NCBI GenBank assembly: GCA_023078685.1
Contig: JALGAS010000006.1
Span: forward strand, 1,178,001-1,242,000
Origin: Neopestalotiopsis rosae
Lineage: Eukaryota > Ascomycota > Sordariomycetes > Amphisphaeriales > Sporocadaceae
Length of the DNA stretch: 64,000 bases
Direction of reading: 5' to 3'
The notes under the pieces were generated by a model. The model was not told the origin of the DNA, ran no database searches, and worked only from the letters and a program-made list of their open reading frames with translations. The position numbers were made by a program, and so were the translations under genes. Below, in pieces: positions 1 to 12,356 of the stretch (its first letter is position 1; each line of letters opens with the position of its first letter).

Positions 1-810
1 GCAAGCCGAAAAGTGGCAAGGCGATGGATCAAGTACCGCCGTGAGCCGTTTCCTCCCGGCGGCACCGGTCCGCGGGCGCCAGCAAGTCATTTCGTCGCCC
101 CCGATTTGCCGACTCACACCATCTTTTCACCCGCGAGCCTGTCTCCTGGTGAGAAGCTGCCCCTCCTAGTTTGGGCCAACGGCTTCGGTCTTTCATGGGG
201 TCTCATGTTCGGCGACCTGCTGCGCGAAATTGCGTCGCACGGATATATAGTCATTGCCAACGGCACCCCAACGGGCCTGGGCATGACGGACGAGAGAGGA
301 CAGCTGCAGGCGATCCACTGGGCCACTCAGACCCTGCTAGACGTTGACGACGGCGTCAACGGCATTCGCAGCCATATAGACGGTACCAGGATTGCGCTGG
401 CGGGGCAGAGCAAGGGCGCGATCCACACCTACATTGCCGCCAGCACCCTGCGTGATAACCAAGCAGTCAAAAGCATTGGTATCTTCAACTCGGGGCTCAT
501 GCGCCGCCGTGCCCAAGACCTGGCGCTCGTCAGCGGCCTCGTGAGCTCGGTGTACTACTTTGTCGGTGACGAGCGGGATGTGCTTTTCAAAAACGCTGGG
601 CGCGACTGGGAACTTGTACCCAAGGGCGTCCCAGCGTACTTTGCCAGCTTACCCACGGGACACTTGGGCACCTTGTATGAAGAGGCAGGAGGCTTGTTTG
701 CCGTTGCCGCTGTCAAATGGCTGGACTATGAGCTCAAAGGCGACGAGTCTAGTAAAAGGGAGCTGCTACAACCCGAAGGCGGATGGCAAGTGCAATCGCA
801 AAATCTATAA
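1..810 (+). CDS. alpha/beta-hydrolase, 5' end outside the window
   Basis: The reading frame is open from the first base to a TAA at 808-810 (269 codons), and the first in-frame ATG lies well inside the fold, so the true start or an upstream exon is outside the window. The protein has the alpha/beta-hydrolase order: a strand (LPLLVWANG) with an oxyanion-type loop, then the nucleophile elbow G-Q-S-K-G near base 410, a later strand with an acidic residue (VGDERD), and a candidate catalytic His in TGHLG. It resembles fungal esterases of the chlorophyllase/dienelactone-hydrolase type, but the substrate cannot be read from sequence. No signal peptide can be judged because the N-terminus is missing. 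It converges on the FAD monooxygenase, with only 102 bp between the stops, which hints at a shared pathway but does not show it. Confidence 0.8.
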   Translation, partial: ASRKVARRWIKYRREPFPPGGTGPRAPASHFVAPDLPTHTIFSPASLSPGEKLPLLVWANGFGLSWGLMFGDLLREIASHGYIVIANGTPTGLGMTDERGQLQAIHWATQTLLDVDDGVNGIRSHIDGTRIALAGQSKGAIHTYIAASTLRDNQAVKSIGIFNSGLMRRRAQDLALVSGLVSSVYYFVGDERDVLFKNAGRDWELVPKGVPAYFASLPTGHLGTLYEEAGGLFAVAAVKWLDYELKGDESSKRELLQPEGGWQVQSQNL

Positions 811-912
811 TTCTTCATAATCCATCACTCGACAAATGAAAAGAAGCGAGTCTAAAACGATGAGGCTAAACTGAAATTACACAGAATTGCAAGATCCAAA
901 AGACGCACTCTC

Positions 913-2618
913 TCAAGACCAATCACCATCAAATTCAATCGGCTCTCCCTTTTCGATCTTGGCCATGAGCTCATCGACGGTCCAGTCCTCATGGACATGA
1001 CCGCGAGGGATATTGGTGTTGACAAAGTCGGCCCCGGTCTGCAGGTGCGCCAGCGCCGCGTGGTAGTTGTCGCGCGCGTACTTTTCCGGTTCGTGTCGCC
1101 ACATCCACCGGCCCTGCTCCGTCTTGATCTTGCTCGGGTCGCGCGACACGGCCTGGGCGTCCTTGTTGTTGCGCCGCGCAAAGTTGATGAAGCCTACCTT
1201 TTGGCAGCACGACACCCTCTCAAAGCTGGATCGGTAAACAAGTGGCGCACGTCAGCTTTTTCGGTAGCTCTTACCGCTGGAGGCGATCTTTGTGATCGGG
1301 GGAAAGGACTTACCGCAGTTTGTTATGGACCCGCGTGGCCCATTGGATGTTTTCTTTTCCTCCCAGCTCCAGGCAGGTGGCCAAGTATATGGCGTCCTCG
1401 ATGCCCTGGTTTGCGCCACTGCCCGAGCTCGGCAGGTATGTGTGGGCGGCATCGCCAGCCTGTACCACGCGGCCGAGAAGCGAGCTTGTCTTAGGCTGAG
1501 GATTCCTCAGCATCAGCTTCCAGTCCACGATGCCGTCCTCGGGCGTCGCCTTGATCAACCTCTTGATAAAGTCCGGAACGTCTGGGACTTTGGACAGACA
1601 GTCTAAAACGGCGTCGACCTTGACCGTCTGCTGCCAAGATTCTTGAGCTCCGCCGTCATCCTGTAATGCGCGTGAATTCAAGTCGACAGACTGATGATTG
1701 TGAGTTGGTAACCTACTTTGTGCATAATTCCCCAGCTTATGATGTCGTCGGTTCTCAGAACAATCATATGTACTCCTGGTCTTCGATCTCTGGCTTAGCA
1801 CCACATAACGTTCAATGATTTCGAACACAGAAAACAGCTGCTTACCCATGCATCATCCGAACAAGAGGGTGTCCATTGTCCAGTATTGCTAGTTTCGTGT
1901 CAAGTTCCTTATCCTCGACGATCCTATCCACGGGAAATGCCGCCCTGAAAGATGCCCATCCACTGCCGCGGGCCCGAATGTCGTGGTCATTAACCAGCTG
2001 GTGGGACTTGGTCCCTATGCCATCAGCAGCGACCACAACATCGGCCTCCATCTTCCGCCCGTCTTCGAGAATAATCCCAGCAGTGGCATCATTTTCATAG
2101 TAGTCCGTGACGCGGCATCCGTATTCGATTTGGACGCCGACCCTTTCAAGCTGAGAAATCAGCATTTGCAGAAACTTGGGTCGGTGGTGCCGATACATGC
2201 GCCTAGGAGTCGGTCCTTGGTCGACATCATTGTCCTGGGAGATGGTGGCAGCAGCAGAATTGGGCTTCCAGTTGAAAGCCTCGGGCCCCGAGATGACGTC
2301 GCCGTTGATCTTGGAGTACAAGACCCACGGGTCCACGGCGATGCGCTCATTCTCCTCGACCAGGTCGGGCCAGGTCTGGATGTGGTTGATGATCTGCTGC
2401 GAGATGGTGAAGAAGTCGCCCTGCGTTCTGGCGACGGGGCTGCGCTCGATGATGCGGACATTGTGGCCCTTGCGCCAGCAGCAGAGCGCCGTGTAGACTC
2501 CGACGGGGCCAGCGCCAGCGACGAGCACGTTGATTCCGGATGGAGCGCTACGGGTCAGGTTTCGGTGAAGTCCGTTCATGAGCTCCTCGCGGGTGCCAAG
2601 ATCTACGTTCAAAGACAT
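913..2618 (-). CDS. FAD-dependent aromatic-type (class A) monooxygenase
   Basis: Four exons on the minus strand (2618-1846, 1789-1717, 1660-1314, 1225-913) join in frame to give 501 aa; introns are 56, 56 and 88 bp. Residues 35-40 are the dinucleotide-binding G-A-G-P-V-G, the D-G motif is at about 199-203 (DGIGT), and the second FAD motif G-D-A-A-H begins at 351, followed by GSGANQGIEDA. This is the p-hydroxybenzoate-hydroxylase fold: FAD and NAD(P)H reduce O2 to hydroxylate or oxidise a small, often aromatic, substrate. Family members are common in fungal catabolic and secondary-metabolite clusters. No membrane segment is evident. The first ATG (2618) sits 33 residues before the glycine motif, a normal distance. 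The gene is divergent from a Zn2Cys6 regulator across 807 bp. The substrate is unknown. Confidence 0.88.
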
Positions 2619-3425
2619 GATGAACTTTAATAGGTAGTCTACGAATGAATTGTCGTCAAGGAACAGAGTCGTCTAGAAAACAAAAACAGAGTTTTATTGA
2701 AAAAGAAAAAATGATGCTTTGGTGTTCTGGTATGACAAGAGATAGGTTCGAATCGTATCCTTTATAAGTCTCAGTCGGCATATGGCGTCAAGGTCATGTC
2801 TACCCGGGTAGACACCGTATCCATATCATGATGAGGCTGCAGTATTTTTCTCAGCCGGTCTATCCAATTGAAACATACATGGCGAATCAGACAGTAATAG
2901 TAGGCGACGCAACCAATCAAATTGAAGAGTATGCTTGCTGACTGAACCTAATATCACAGCCCTAATTGAGGATGAGATAATGTCCGTACTTTCCGATCTG
3001 CCCGGGCCCGTTGCGGCTCCGGGTGTGTGGATCCTTCCAGGCGGAGCCGGGGTATAACAAAAGAAGCATGGGCAACTAGCGATCTGATGCTGCTCATCTT
3101 ATTGGCTGTGTCGGCAAATTTATACGCTAGATTTGATCCTAAATTAGATCAACCGCAAGGACTTGGAGGGTCAGATCATGCTGTCAGAAACCACGGATGC
3201 ATTCAGGTTGACCGAAAAAGTCGAAAATCCTATTGTGAGCGACGAGATTGACAGACGCAAGAAATGCAACCTTGGCTTCATCGACACGACTTGTACCGAC
3301 TCGAGAAGAAATACTGGTGTCGCTCTACGAAAGCGAGTCGCGATTAGAGCAGCCCGTCCCCGCTTCACAAGTAACGTTCTAACCTTAGTCCCGACTCTCG
3401 CGGGTCGGCTTTTGTGCTGCTGATC
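2619..3425. promoter_or_regulatory. divergent intergenic region between monooxygenase and Zn2Cys6 regulator
   Basis: This 807-bp gap separates two start codons and must hold both promoters. It contains no credible gene. CGG/CCG-type half-sites of the kind Zn2Cys6 proteins bind are present (for example around 3000-3050), but no clear palindrome stands out. A B-box-like GGTTCGAATC at 2745 has no tRNA around it. Confidence 0.5.
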
Positions 3426-5361
3426 ATGACGGGAAGAAATGCCCCTCGATCCAAGAATGGTAAGTCATCCACATTTATGATGATGAAATCATGTCCACTT
3501 TCTAATATAATCCATCGTCCCATAGGTTGTGCGACATGCCGCATCCGCAAGGTCAAGTGCGATGAAACACGGCCCATCTGTGGTGGGTGCGTCAAGATGA
3601 AGTTCGAATGTGAATGGCTAGGTGCTGCCGGCGTGACCAGGCGAAGAGACGCAACCAAGTCTGTCCAAAAGCCTGTCCACAAGGCAAACCAATCAGTACC
3701 GCTCCGCCCAGCCTTGAACCAGAGGGATTTGAGCTGCCTAAAGACCGATGATGCGACTCAAAATGAGTTTCAGCAAGCCTGCGGCCTACGGCACCAATAC
3801 TACGACAGTGCCATACAAGAACGGGTATATCCAAGACTTCTCTTCTCACCTAGTCCTTCTGGCATGGCCTGTGCAAACTCTATTTCACTAACCCCGTATG
3901 ACCGAGTCTGTTTGGACTACTTCCCCGCTACGACGGTATACTCTATCCACTCGACCGGGTCATGGAGTCCGCTCAACCAGGTACATCGAGATGCTGCAGC
4001 CTCGAGTAGTATGGTACTACATATGCTCCTTGCCCATGCTGCAAGCGACATGACGAGACAGAATTCAGATGTCCCTACCAAGCTACCGCAACTACAAAGT
4101 GGTCTGTACCATTACACTGCTGCCATTCGAGAATTGCATAATCATATCAGTCCTCAAAGGACTGTGCCTAGTACCCAAAGCATGGACGCGATCATAACAA
4201 CCCTGTTTCTCATGATCCACTACGGACTAAGATCAGGGTCCTCACTTCTTCAAGCTAGGACACACTTTGTTGGTCTCAAATCCTTGCTGGCCACTTGGGT
4301 CCAGTCGATATGCCCTACAGATCATCAGCGCACTAGTGCCAACCAGAAGCTGTCGGCTCTATCATCACAGCTATTAATATGGCTCCTGTAAGTGTTTTTA
4401 TTGTATTCTTGCTTCCTTCCTAGGTTCCATCCTGTCAGCGTATACTTTATGAACATGACTTCAGTTCTGACGCTGTGTGACACTGGACAGATATAGTGAT
4501 GTCGGCGGTACGTGCTCGGGTGCCGTCGCCGAGCTCGTCAATGTGCTTGCGGAGTCGTCGTTGTTGCCGCTGGACCGGACGCAGCTCTATCGAGACGCCC
4601 AAATCGGGTTCCCTCGCACGGAGAAGAAGTTGGGTCCGGTCGAGCACATGATCTATGCGAGAACCCATGAGAAGGTCTTTGAGCTTGGACACGAACTGCA
4701 GTTGATGCGATTTCGGATATGGAAGCTCCCGTCCGATGCCAGCTTGGAAACTCGGCAAGCCCTCTACCTGGAATTGTTGGAGCAGTGTCAAAAGATAGAA
4801 AAGGTCGGTCCAGGAAATCTCGTTCATTCTCTTGCCTAGTGTTAAAAAAAAAAAACCAAATCTCTGTACTGACCCAAAAACGCTATACTCCAGAAATGCG
4901 ACGACGTCTTTCGTTCCATGTACGAGGACGACACGAGAAAAGTCATCTCCAAGCACGCCGTGAGGCTCAACATGACCATTGCCATGCAGTACTGGACCTG
5001 CATCCTCTTCTTCCGGCGCTGGCTGGTGCCCGGCCGCCCGCCGCAGCCGATCCACCGGCTGGCGGCGGCGCGCATCGTCGCCTGCCTCGACGACCAGTAC
5101 CGCCGGCACGACCGCCGGCGGCTGGTCCGCTGCGCCTGGCCGCTCTTCATGGCCTCCGTCGAGACCGACGACCCGGCCAAGCGCCGCTGGCTGCTGGACC
5201 GCCTGGGCGAGACGCGGCACGCCACGGCCGAGTGCGCGTGGAGCTGGGAGGCGGCGCGCAAGATTGTAGCGCTGCAGGAATCTGGGACTCGCAGGGAGTC
5301 TGTTGACCTTCGACGGTTCATGCCGATGCTTTCTTGCGAAGATGGTCTGGGGGAAACTTGA
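3426..5361 (+). CDS. Zn2Cys6 fungal transcription factor
   Basis: Exons 3426-3459, 3526-4387, 4491-4803 and 4894-5361 join in frame to 558 aa. The first intron splits the zinc cluster's leading glycine and restores GCATCRIRKVKCDE. The six cysteines are C13, C16, C23, C30, C33 and C40 (C-x2-C-x6-C-x6-C-x2-C-x6-C), the Gal4-type binuclear cluster that binds CGG half-sites. The rest looks like the helical fungal_trans_2-type regulatory domain of cluster regulators. The donor of the third intron (GTCGGT at 4804) is weak, so that junction is the least certain, although the frame is kept. The last exon is more GC-rich than the first three. Its position, head-to-head with the monooxygenase, suggests it may regulate the local genes; this is inference. 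Confidence 0.85.
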
Positions 5362-8300
5362 TCGTCTAGACGGCATACAAGTGAGCTCCGTAGATAAGTA
5401 AATCGGTCAAATACTGGATGATTGAGAGGCCACTTGAATGTCACTTGTGAGGGCCCGGGGAGCTGGAGGACCCTTGATTATGGTCATTCAGACTTGCAAA
5501 GCAACGAGGAATCTCCTACTTCAAGAGACACATCAAAATTAGGCAGGCTGGTATCTTCTAACAAAACTAAATTGAAGAAAACTTTGTTGAATGACCGCAC
5601 GAAACTGTGACAATGCTTTGATCAGCACCAAAAGCAGTATTGGTATGGAAGAATGTTACGGAGCTTCGATCGTACAAGATTTCTCTGGGACCAAACTCAA
5701 GAGAAAACTATGTATTGGAAGACAAAGAAGAGTAGGAAATGACATTTTGGCTCTTGTATAGAAGAATTTCGCCATTCTTGGCGAACTCGTATTGAATAAT
5801 CTATGAACATTCTGAAGTGAATGCAAATTGTCAGAAACAGACCATTTCGTAGCCATTCATTGTGATGGGAAATAGAGTCGGGCATGGAGTGACTAACAAG
5901 AGCCAGCGAAGGAACCATGACTTGCAATAGAAACTTTTATGCTCATGTATGCAACAAATCCATAAATTAAACATTGCCCAAAACTATTGCTCGAGTTTGT
6001 AGCTGTTTAGTATGGTAACCTTGGAGTGACTCAACGGGAAGGGTTTATCAAGTCTATTCTTTCCCACATGGCCCTTCAAGATGGAATTATAATCAAATCA
6101 ACTCTTTAATTGGATATTTATAGTTCAAACACCCAGGCATACACAAAGCTGGAGCATAAAAGTGATAGTCCAGAGACTACTTGAGTATACACTCCCCAAT
6201 ACATTTATATAGTATCGTATCTGCATATAAATTCCTACTCCAGCAAGAAGTAGTGCCTGTTGCTGTTTCAGTCGCTGATTCCCAAATTATCAAAAACATG
6301 CCACGTCCTCAGATCACTAGCGAATTGGCCAAAGGAGTCTCTTGGTAGGTAGTATTCGTGAGTTTTGTTCTCGTCATGGACTACCTGATCCCGAACCAAC
6401 ACGGCATGCGGGACCCCCAAAGGCTTAAAATTGGACCAATCTGGCAAGGACCGCCGACGGGGGACCCTCGTCGCTCTCGGCTACGAAACGATGATACCTA
6501 GAATAAGAAAAGAAGGAATGGAAGAAGAAGAAACAGGCCAACCAGATACAACGCCCTAAGCGCAGGGACATTAATTTCGTCACCTTGTCAAGCTCGGCTG
6601 ACTTGTCTATGTAATTGACTGCCAGCAAGAAGTAAAGACCACTTTCCCCCCCACCCCCCAAGGGCTGGCTGTTGGCTATTCGAGAATCCAGACCACTTTA
6701 CCCGTTCGGCAAAGTACGATATACCCCCTGAAAAAAGTAACTCGACCAGACAGCTACATGGAGCCAGCATCGCATCAATTAAAATTTCGCCAAGATCATT
6801 GGCTCGTCATGAGGAGATTTCAAGGAATATGCCGAAGTTGCTTGCTCGGCTTTTGTAGCATTCGGCCGAACAGTGATGATGATGCGGGGGGCCAGAGAAG
6901 GGCGAGCTGTTTACTTCAATGGCACAAGCAAAATTCTAGAAAATAGAAATACATAGCCTTGTTACTAGTAGACTCCAGAGAGGTCATTGCCAAGGCCAAG
7001 GAGATGCTCAAGGTGCTTTCTTTGCCACGCGCCAAGCATGGATAGTCTATCGTGCCACATACAAGCGGGTAGCTGATGCTTACGATTTGCCTCTTCAGAG
7101 TGTCTGAGCGTAATGATGTGCTAGTATTTGCCTGCTAGTATAGTAGAATTGACTGTTATCGAGCAAATCATATAATCAAAGACATTCGAAAAAAGATGGA
7201 CTTTTATTGACAGTTTGACTGAAATTCATGTAGCAATGATTCTGTCCCCGTCGAAAAAAAAGAAGCCAGGCACAAACGAAAAACAAGCATTCAGGGCGAA
7301 AGTGGAGCGAATCGGCCAACGGCTCTGCAGGTTGGACATTCCGGCCTCCTGCCAATCCGGGTGTTTAACCTTACAGTTCCCCATCTCAACTGCGGAGAAC
7401 CTGTAAGCGCCTCAAGCTTTTAACCTTTTGGGTTGTTATTCTCCGACTTCTTTCTTTGCGTGCACTAACCAACTAGCGATCATGTCAATTCCTACTCTGG
7501 GGTAATATCGTCCTCAAGGTCCTTGTAATGATTCATCTAATGGAGAGCAGCAATTTGAAATTTCATTCTTTTGAGAGACAGGCGACCCGAAGCCCGGTTT
7601 GGACGGCCTGGTCCCTGACTATACTGAGACAGGGTGGCGGTATAATAACCACGAGCTAAGATGTCAGATTCAGATTCCTACCCATAACCAATAACGCTTG
7701 TCATATTAGTGGCCTCTATTATATACGGGATTGCACAGACAGAAAGAGACAGAGAGAGATTTCACCACCCTTCCGATCTCAAAAGAACCTGACCACCTTA
7801 CCCGCGCTTTGCCGTCTAATAACTGGTTACAACTCGGCAATGGTGGAGTTCCTGCGTCGGCGCCCTTGCCCCAACGGGGACACCAAGCCCGCAACGCTCA
7901 TCAACGCCCGCATGAAGAGGTGCAACCATCTCACACACACAACCACAACCGACCCCCAGCACGAATAGGCTCGCTGTTGCTCGTCCGAGAATCAAAGAGC
8001 ACACTGTACATAGCCAAGGGGGAAAACAGCTGAAAAAGTCATGGTTGCTCATCAAATTGATTTCTGGTCAATGCGTCCGCATTCTCTTGTCCCTTTTTTT
8101 CCACCCTTCCCTTCTCCTTCCCTTACGCTTCGCCCCCCCGGCAACCTATATTATTGGTGCACCGTGCCGTTTTCATACGTCCCAACGTTGATCATTTTGA
8201 GTTTGGGCCCCCTTTAGATGCCTCTATACACCACCACCACCCACAATCAACGCCTCTCTCTCTTGGTTTTTCCGAATCGAACACAAAAGCGACGAGACAA

Positions 8301-8568
8301 CAAAAGTTTCCTGGACGTGAACCTTGAAAACGAAAGAAAGAGAGAAACTCTTCTCTCCCTCGAGAGAAAAGGACATACACATCATGTTGCGGGAATCTAG
8401 AAATACAAATTGAGCAACTCGTTGTTTCTTGATTTTACATGGAAACGACATTCGACGAGAGCTGAAAGGGAAAAAAACACACGCAGAGACCTTTTCGATT
8501 TCTCGTTTTTTCTTTCTATTTCTTTTGACTTCTCTTCTCTTTCTGTCTCTGCGTATGCCACCACCGCC
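5362..8568. other. 3.2-kb non-coding interval
   Basis: There is no ORF with recognisable domains or coding bias. The first part is AT-rich. The last 350 bp before the receptor gene hold purine and pyrimidine tracts, including a CT-rich stretch at about 8500-8560, typical of fungal promoters and 5' leaders. No repeat family or transposon remnant was recognised. Confidence 0.6.
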
Positions 8569-10152
8569 ATGGCTCACTTTGAAAGCGATCACTGGAAGAC
8601 CGAGGTCGGGGTCGGCGCCGCAGGTTGTTTCCTCTCCATCGTGTCCGTGGCGGCTCGCATGTACACTCGGTATTTCGTCACAAGATCGGTCGGCGTCGAC
8701 GACTTGATGGCCATTGTCTCGCTGGTAGGTTTTATGGAAGGGGAAGAGAAGGGGTGGAAATCACGTCGTTTCGATTTTCATTAAAAAGAAAAACACTAAA
8801 ACTAATCATATGGTGAATTCAGCTGTGCACACTGGGCATGTACATCACACTGAGCATATACGCGACTTGGTATGCTAGCGGCAACATTGAGAGGTGGACA
8901 CGGGCCGATGCTAGGAATTTCCTGCTCGTGAGTTTCCTAGAATTTACCGCTTGACAGTGTAGCGAGACTACAAAGGACCAAGTTGCTCATCATCATTACC
9001 ACACGAAAACAGTTATTTTGGGTAAACGAGCTAGTCTACAACGTCGGCACGCTCTTCATCAAGTGGACGTACCTGTTCCAGTACCTGCGCGTGTTCCGCA
9101 ACGTCAAGGCCATGCGCATCGCCTACTGGGTGTGCATCGCCCTGACGGGGGCCTGGTACGCCTTTCAGGTCTTTGGCTTCATGTTCAGCTGCAGCCCCGT
9201 CGCCGGGTTCTGGGACAAGTCGATCAAGTCGACGTGCAACATCACGAGCAAGCTGGGCACCACCACGGGCTTCTTCTACGTCAACGCCGCCGGCACCCTC
9301 GTCATTGACATTGTCGTACTCGTCCTCCCGATCCCTACTATTTGGAACTTGAAGTTACGTACGCGGCAGAAATGGGCAATCTTTGGTATTTTCGCCGTGG
9401 GAGGAATGTGAGTTTACATATGCGTTGTCCCTTCTCTCAACAGCATGATTTGATAACTCTTGTGCTAATTACTTACTTTCTTTTACTATAGTGTACCGGC
9501 CATCACAATCGGCAGAATGGCAAGTCTGAGCGACCTCGGCACGAACGGAATCATCAGCTCTGGTATCTGGTCGCTGATGGAAATGGTCGCCGGCATAGCC
9601 ACCGCGGCACTGGCAACGATTCGCCTGCTCATCAGTCGCAAGGTGCCGGTGTTTGGCACCAGCGCGCCGAGGAAACGCCAGCGGGTGGCAAAGCGGGCCA
9701 GTCCGTTTAGCACGTTTGGCAGCAACTTTGGGTCCAGGGCCAGGCCCGTGACGAGCGGGAGCCAGAGGGACCTGGTCGTGGCCGGGTTCGAGTGCGAGAT
9801 GCAGGGCGGCTCCTCGACGGGGCAGAGCAGCATTGATATTCGAAAGGACGACATCACAACAACGACGACAACCACTTCGAGTAGGACGTCCACGGCGGCG
9901 GTGCAACAAAATAAAGGAGGCTGGAGGGAGTCGACCTCGGAGGATCCGCTGCGGCGGCCAAACCCCAACCTGCGTGAGAACACCGAGTCTTTGCACTTTG
10001 GCTTGCCGCATGGGGCCCATGGTGTGGGTGTTCAGACGACCATTGCGAGCGACCGGCAAAAGGCCATGTCGGCTTCCGGCGCTGTATTTCTCGGGACTTT
10101 TGGTATCCTGGTTGAGCAAGAGTGGGAAGTTACCGAGTCCAATGCTGCTTGA
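8569..10152 (+). CDS. PTH11-like G-protein-coupled receptor (fungal rhodopsin-type integral membrane protein)
   Basis: Exons 8569-8724, 8823-8927, 9013-9407 and 9492-10152 give 438 aa. The start has an excellent context (CCACCGCCATGG). The N-terminal half has seven predicted hydrophobic helices with the landmarks of this family: RMYTRYF and VGVDD after helix 1, KWTYLFQYLRVF in helix 3-4, a conserved extracellular cysteine pair region (FSCSPVAGFW...C), and LPIPTIWNLKLRTRQKW in helices 5-6. There is no CFEM domain at the N-terminus. The last roughly 170 residues form a polar, Ser/Thr/Arg-rich cytoplasmic tail. Family members sense surface or host cues in pathogenic fungi; this ligand is unknown. 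The acceptor of intron 2 could alternatively be a few codons upstream (near 8982), adding about ten residues. Confidence 0.82.
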
Positions 10153-11105
10153 TTGTCTTTGATGCGATGCCAAGGTTTTCTTGGTCGCCCGTTCCAGTCA
10201 TTGTGCATTAGATACCCTGTTTTAATTGTAACGTTATAAATATGTTAATGTCAATCTTCAGGATAATGGAGACAGAGATGAACAACGAGACAACCATGCT
10301 ACAAATGTTGAACAAACGCCAGCATATTGGGCTTTATATCAGACCTGGATTGTAATTTGCATGTGTCGACACTTTTGCCCAGGGCACCACATGATCAGTT
10401 GGTGTTTTGGACCATCACAAGTATTCATCGTTTTCCTTGTTTGAAGTTTTTCTCTTTGTCTTTTCTTCCAAATTCTCTATCTGTATCGAGTCAGACTAGT
10501 GAATATGAGTCATTTACTCTTCAGTATCGTTGGTAAGATATTTTCACAGCTTCGATGCCAATGGCTCAAAATCGTTTCAATCAGTCGAATGAGGTGCGCA
10601 ACCGCGGTTCTGCAGTGCCTCAAGTTCGCGAGATGGCGACCTAGAATGAAGGAGTGGGACCCGTAGAAGCCGCACAATCAGAAAGTCAAGCGCTCAGCCT
10701 GATATGCTCGACGGTATAGTGGAGGTATCTGTGACGCGCGACGTATCGATATGCCATGGCCTAGTCAATGACATGAGCTATGAAAGGCAAAAGAGTCTCT
10801 GCATATACTCTGAGAGATGCTCCCCTGTACAGATAGCACAATAATAGCTCATTGACACGGTCGGTTATCTTGAAACTTCTTACGCAAAAGTCTGAGAACT
10901 CAAAGCGTGCTCTGGTGCGATTACCATGCATATTCGCATGAATGATCCTCAAACAACTTTCGAGAAAGTTTGGGGGTCCAGGGGCGCTGCATTCTTGGTC
11001 TGCCAATGTACTTTGGGGTAATCGAGTCACAGCGCACGTCCTGATACTGAGAGATCATTCTCCTGCGAAGACAGGTAATCGTATTTTGGTTGGCTGTCGC
11101 TGTGT
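10153..11105. other. intergenic, convergent 3' regions
   Basis: This holds the 3' flanks of the receptor gene and of TRM7. No coding pattern, RNA gene or repeat is visible. Confidence 0.5.
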
Positions 11106-12356
11106 TCATTTGGTCGTGGTCTTTCCATATGCACCACCCTTGGTCTTTCTCAACTCCAACGCTCGTTTATACGGAGGTGCCGTCGGTGGTTGAACGGGAT
11201 CGAGGGAAATATGACCTGGCGGTAACTTGTATGACGCATCCGAGTCAAAGGCTGAGAGATCTCCACATGCAATGAATGGTGCGATCCATCGGGCGTTGGC
11301 CTCATCGGGCACACTGACATCTTCCACTTCGACCTCGGCAATCCCGTCTTTGTCTTCAACCCTCTGAGCCACTGGTGCCGCATCCCATGCTCCAGACAGT
11401 TGGTTTTGAAGCAAGGTTGGCGCGATGGTGGGCAATATGCTTGAACGTTCGGCCATCATATCAGAGAGACGATGGCCAACACCAAGAGGTTCTTCGAGGC
11501 TGGCAGAGAAACCCTTTGGTGGCTGGAAGTTCAGACAAACAATAAAGGCCTCGACACTGCTGGCTCGGGAAGATCTTGGCTTTGCAACATAGACGTGCTC
11601 AAAGAAGATCTTCAACTGTGCGTAGAGAATATCGACATTCTTTCCTCGGAAAATCTTGGCCACAAACTTGCCTCCAGGCTTGAGGACGCACAACGCCAGG
11701 TTCAGAGCGGCAAAAAGAAGTTGAGACTGAACATAGATATCCAAGTCATGCAGACCAGTCACATCCGGGGCGCCATCGCTTATGACCAGATCGACTGGCT
11801 GCGCTGCCTGTTGGTTCCTCGTGCTGGGCTCATAGTCCGGGTCTAAAGCCTTTAGGAGAAGCGGAACCGTGGCGGGATGTGTAATGTCGGCGCGAAGTGT
11901 GATGATGCCGGGCAGCGGACTGATGGGCTGCAAGTCGATGGCGACAATCTTGACGTCTTTTCGAGGCTTGAGTTCGTCCGAGTCTGTCTTTTCTGCTACC
12001 GACTGAGCGTCGGCCTCACCCGAGTTGAAGACTTTGAGCATCTGCTGTCTGAACTTTGCCTCGCGGTCCTCCCATGCTGCACGACCAAACTTTTCACCCT
12101 TGATCAGCACTCTTGAGAGAACCTGTGACCAACTACCAGGGGCAGCACACAGGTCAACGACCCGAGTCACATTGGCAAAAAGATCAAATTCTGCGGACAG
12201 GGTCAGGATCATTGAGTATAAAGTAGGTAGCTGCTCGTGAGGCCCTCACTCACCTTCGTCTAGTTGGAGCAATTTGAATGCGCTGCGTGCCCGCCAGCCC
12301 TGTTCCTTGGCGAGACGATAGTAGGCATCGCGCTTATCCTTGGATGATTTTCCCAT
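11106..12356 (-). CDS. TRM7: tRNA (cytidine32/guanosine34-2'-O)-methyltransferase, FtsJ/RrmJ family
   Basis: Two exons (12356-12254 and 12190-11106; 63-bp intron) give 395 aa. The N-terminus [28 protein letters not shown] closely matches yeast Trm7. The SAM-binding motif [11 protein letters not shown] is at residues 47-57. The K-D-K-E catalytic tetrad can be placed: K28 in SAFKLL, Asp in [11 protein letters not shown], Lys in [11 protein letters not shown] and Glu in SSVEAFIV. The family methylates riboses in the anticodon loop with WD-repeat partners, acting in the cytoplasm. Between the SAM motif and the next strand is an acidic, low-complexity insertion of about 40 residues, absent from the compact yeast enzyme. 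The C-terminal 80 residues are also extra. It is divergent from MAK5. Confidence 0.95.

Noticed and set aside
2700..2770. tRNA-like B box (GGTTCGAATC at 2745)
   Set aside because: No matching A box, acceptor stem or anticodon arm could be folded around it.
12191..12212. Alternative TRM7 start (MILTLSAEF) at 12212
   Set aside because: It lies in the intron; the joined upstream exon supplies the conserved [11 protein letters not shown]-terminus and catalytic Lys28.
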